Assembly: GCF_963576615.1 (NCBI RefSeq)
Contig: NC_088708.1
Coordinates: forward strand, 4,340,001-4,404,000
DNA: 64,000 bases
Origin: Watersipora subatra
Taxonomy: Eukaryota > Bryozoa > Gymnolaemata > Cheilostomatida > Watersiporidae
Direction: 5' to 3'
Positions 59,958 to 64,000 of the stretch are shown here, piece after piece. Numbering within the stretch: the stretch's first letter is position 1; the number at the start of each line of letters is the position of its first letter. The notes under the pieces were generated by a model. That model ran no database searches. It saw only the letters and a program-made list of their open reading frames with translations, and was not told the origin of the DNA. The translations under genes were made by a program, and so were the position numbers.

Positions 59958-62900
59958 CTATGGATAACACGAAGAGAGCGATGAGAGTGCATTAAACCTA
60001 GTAGTTATCTAACGGTATGTTGCGCAACACCTATACATTATCTATAATGTGATGAAAGAACTGCCAAGGATATTAGTGATAAGCAAGCGTGACCATGTCA
60101 CAAGACCAGCCTAGAGGGACTAGTTCGCCACTACCATGTTAACTTGTGTAATGTACAATAATTAACACTTGGCAGTATAATCTCTAATTAGTCACTGTGG
60201 CTAACAGTTTTAGGAAATTTCAAGTACATAATATAGCCCTTACCGTTGCGCTAATGTGTTAAAGCTTTTACAACATTCAAAAGCTTTAGATTTTAGTTTC
60301 ATATTGAGCCTAAACATGGCCGGTTTGCTATTGTACAAAGATAATGCCAAATTATTATATCGAGTGGTACTTCAACTAAGAACTTTTATTCTATTTTGTT
60401 TGCAAAAGTAAAAAGCATAGATATAACAACATAACCTATTATTTACTTATACCTACATGAAAAGTAAAACTTTCAAAATTATTACGATGTTATTTATAAG
60501 ATTTATTATAATAAAATATTAAACAAAAAAACAAAAGTGAATTTAATTAATAATACTTCTGTATTTGACTGCTTACTGCAACCATAAAATTAAACCATAG
60601 AAGATTCACTTCTGCTAAGTTACAACAACACTTCTAACACACACAAACACATATCAATAATCTCTATTAATACATTGATGATCAGCATCGTAACAACCTC
60701 TACTAATGATAGTTACAAAAATAAACCATTTATTTTACCAGGATTGTGAAGCATTAGCTGTACAGCGCCATTGCAACGCAGTACGCAGTAATTCAACTTC
60801 ATTTATCGCAACTTTTTAATTTGCAGTAGACATCTACTGTTACTTCAATTATGTTCTACTGCAAACTGACTATTGCATCTACTGTGCAATCTACTGTGCA
60901 TTTACCTCCATTATGCATTACCTGAAACCCAGCAATTCAGGCATACTGCGAATGTGCGTTTTTGATAACTTAAAACTGCAAAACTACTGCAACACCGGAT
61001 CAGTATGACCTTGCTATTGTGGATCAACAGACACAGCTGGCTTTCCAAGAGCGTCTGTACTGTATCGTACAAAATTGTCAGTAAGCTCATGAATGCATCA
61101 GAATAGGGAGTCAGCCATTATCACTATTTGAAGGAAATTGGGATTCTTGTATTGTATTCTTATTAACATTAGAGATTCAATATTCCATATACAACATTCT
61201 GATAGTAATAAATTTGTTTGTCCATTCGTACTCAAGTTTGAGGGGAATTCACATCATGCAATTGTGTGATGGTTGCATCAAAGTCAACTCCATATTTGAC
61301 TCTGATGGATTTTTACGCAAATGCGCTTTGCATATGTGTACAGTGTGATGCAAAAGCTTCTACTGCTTCTAGCACTGCGAAATGCACACAAGCAACACTC
61401 TCACTGCATACAGCACTGCACACTGTGCAGTAGGTATTACTGTCACTGCACCAATAGTGCTTACTGCGCATTAGAAAAAAGTTGTACTGCACGTATACAG
61501 CACACTGTGTAGTAGTAAAAGTATGCAATAGAATTATACTGCATACTATATGGCTCCTACAATCTTACTACTGCATTGCTAATGCAACTGAAATGATATT
61601 TACATCTGAGCATCAGTGAGTACTTAAGAATGCGCAATTGAAAACCATTCATTGTACAGACAAGCACGAAGCATGTGAAGTTAATCTTACTTGCTTTCTT
61701 TTGCAATACTTGCTTCGTATGTCAAGACCGACCTATGTGGAAGAAAATATTATTATAAAAATATATGGTGTTTCATGTAATGTGTTCCTCCCCCAAAAAC
61801 TTAAACATAAAGATTTTACTAACATACATCTACAAAAGATAAATTGTATGTAAGAGATTAACTGAAGCGATAACCAATAAAAAGGATTGCATTGTAACTC
61901 CAGATAAATTGAATAGTTTTGGCATTACAGGGGATGCATAGAAGCCCCAATACAGATACAGAACTAGTCCAATTTTGACTATGGACACCAACTTTAAATT
62001 AATGTAACTTATTTATATATTTTTGTTATCATATCTTATTATCTTTAAATTTATTTTTTAAACTCATTGCAGGCTTTTTTTTCACCCCATCACTTTTCCT
62101 TTCTTCCTCACAATAGTTAAGCTACTACACTCGCAGCTCAAGATTTTCTGAAGATTTGATATGTAGGTGTTCGCTCAATATTTTTCTATTGCTTGTTTTA
62201 TGTCTGAGAAAGCATTGTCTTTTTTATTTGTCCACTAGTCCCTGGTACACGCCTTACTGAGATTTGCGATTTTAAAGCTAAAAACGAATAGTATGGATCA
62301 CTGCTTAATATTATTTTAGCAATGTACACCAGAGTATGTGAAAGAGAACCGTGTAGATATGTATTGACTTACATGTTTCAAAAAACTTTGAACATCATAT
62401 ATTGGAAATTACTTCTAAATTGAGACAAATCTTTACTCAAACTTCGCATCTCATGTCGAAAGATTCGTATGCTAAAGTGATCGCAAGTTCAATTATAAAT
62501 GTAATTGCTTTTGTGGTTAAGATAAAATTTACATTTGGATAATCCTTTATTTTGAGCCAGTACTGCTATCTTGTGTGCATCAAACAATACACAAAAAGCC
62601 TGTGCGTTGTATGAAAGCCCGAAAAATGTTATGGGCTTTTCTAAAGCTTGCCTTTGACTCTTAAATAGTGTGTACAACCATTTACTCGAACCACTTTTGG
62701 TCATAATCATTCTTTGCATCAATGTGCACAATATACCCAGGTGCTCATTCAGCCACAAGTCCAAGTTAACACTAGTGTGATATAAAAAATAGCTTTTAAT
62801 TTTAAAACTTGGACTTTATATATAACGCATTGAAATTTGCTATAAACCTGTTACAGATTTTTAAAAACACCTCAAGAATTCATTTCAAAATAGTTTTGAA

Positions 62901-64000
62901 CCATCGGAACAGTATTCTAATATCATTCAGTCTAAACCAAAGACAAGTGTTTGGAAAGTTTGACTAAAATGTAGACCTGTATTAAAATATTAAAACATTC
63001 TTCTTGAAGCAGCCTCAAAAAAATATCAAACAGAACAACTATCTTCTCATGGCTGTTTAGAAGGTGGAAAAGGAAACTTACATTTCTTTATATATGTTTA
63101 AGTTTCAGCTATAACTGCTTGCATGCGACTGGCTCTCTAGGATGGTTAAAATCAAACTAATGCATGAGCCAATCGTTGAAGTTGAAAACTGCATAGGGAC
63201 AATGTAATTTACAGAGCTTTAACCTTAATCTTCATGTAATACAAAACTACAGCGTAGAAAGCTATATATCTTTCATAGAGAATTCTCTATGAAGCAAATT
63301 TCTAAATTCTACAAGAGGTTCTACTTAGATTGGTTCGATGTGGAAAAGACAAGGCTTATCTACTAGTTCATTTAATACCTCCAGGCTCACCAATTTTTTG
63401 CTCACATTTCACTTATCCATTTTTATTTATGGTTAAAATAAACAACTTCTGAAGAATCTTAAGTCATCTTGCTTTTTGAACAAGTAAACAAGCTCCATAC
63501 AGACATGTTTATTGTTTAGCTTGTAATAATGATCTACTTACAACTTTCACAACACATAATCTTGAACACAATTCAGAAACTCACTAAGCTTCCATAATCA
63601 TGATTACACCAACTCGATCTGGAAAATCATCAACTTTTAGCCATTTGATAGATCTATTTTTGTATTTCATTAATCAATATTACTTATTAACTTGTAACAC
63701 CAGAGCATTTTTTAATCAAATGTAGAGAAATGTTCAAACTTATTTTTCAATACGAATGTTCTGGGCATTATTGAGAACGGTTTTTCATAAGCTGATAAAA
63801 GCTAGTGGACTTGTTGCTATATCACAGAGGTAGCTATCAAAACATATAAAATGATCAAGTTAAAAAAACAAAACCTTTATGATGATGAGAGAGTACAGGC
63901 TTTTACCACTGGCGATGAGATAGATGACCTCACATGGCAAGTTATCTCTTTGACCATCTTATACAAGCTGACTATATTGATTAACCTTTATCAGCATTCA
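59958..64000. other. Upstream of ITCH, no further gene recognised
   Basis: AT-rich; two clusters of ACTGC/GCAGT motifs at about 60765-60990 and 61320-61580. The short ORFs show no family features. The ITCH promoter should be in the left part. Nothing was recognised at 61860-64000. Confidence 0.4.

Overview
The window is nuclear DNA from an animal, most likely a marine invertebrate. It is AT-rich, its genes are split by GT-AG introns, and the proteins it encodes are animal proteins: a C2-WW-HECT ubiquitin ligase, a ZNF367-type zinc finger, SFR1 and a probable securin. The transposon mix (Ty3/gypsy, several hAT lineages, Tc1/mariner, Harbinger-like and TTAA-target elements) fits a lophotrochozoan or similar invertebrate, but I cannot name the species.

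Layout. 1-4622 is the 5' part of a Ty3/gypsy retrotransposon on the minus strand (5' LTR, gag, protease, RT, RNase H), split by a Harbinger-like MITE. 4623-13560 has no recognisable host gene; it holds a small MITE, a Tc1-like inverted-repeat element and a decayed hAT transposase. 13605-17201 carries a convergent pair: a five-exon securin-like gene on plus and a two-exon SFR1 on minus, with only about 160 bp between their stop codons. 17202-22550 is without recognisable genes. 22550-28290 is a transposon graveyard: the 3' part of a second gypsy element with its LTR, a third gypsy integrase fragment, and a nearly complete BED-type hAT transposase. 28300-31546 is a three-level nested transposon. 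32100-33832 is a three-exon ZNF367 homologue on plus, with an E2F-like site in its leader.

35223-59605 is one gene on minus, an ITCH/Su(dx)-type NEDD4-family E3 ligase. Sixteen coding exons join with no frame conflict into 889 codons: C2, proline-rich region, four WW domains, HECT with the catalytic cysteine at 857. Its introns hold a 20-bp minisatellite, a decayed hAT, a mariner derivative, a TTAA-target MITE and another MITE. 59606-64000 is upstream sequence with two clusters of an ACTGC motif.

Three of the four host genes (securin-like, SFR1, ZNF367) relate to chromosome segregation, recombination or S-phase transcription. I see no operon-like organisation; the clustering may be chance. 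All exon joins were worked out by hand from splice signals and frame continuity, without any database search.
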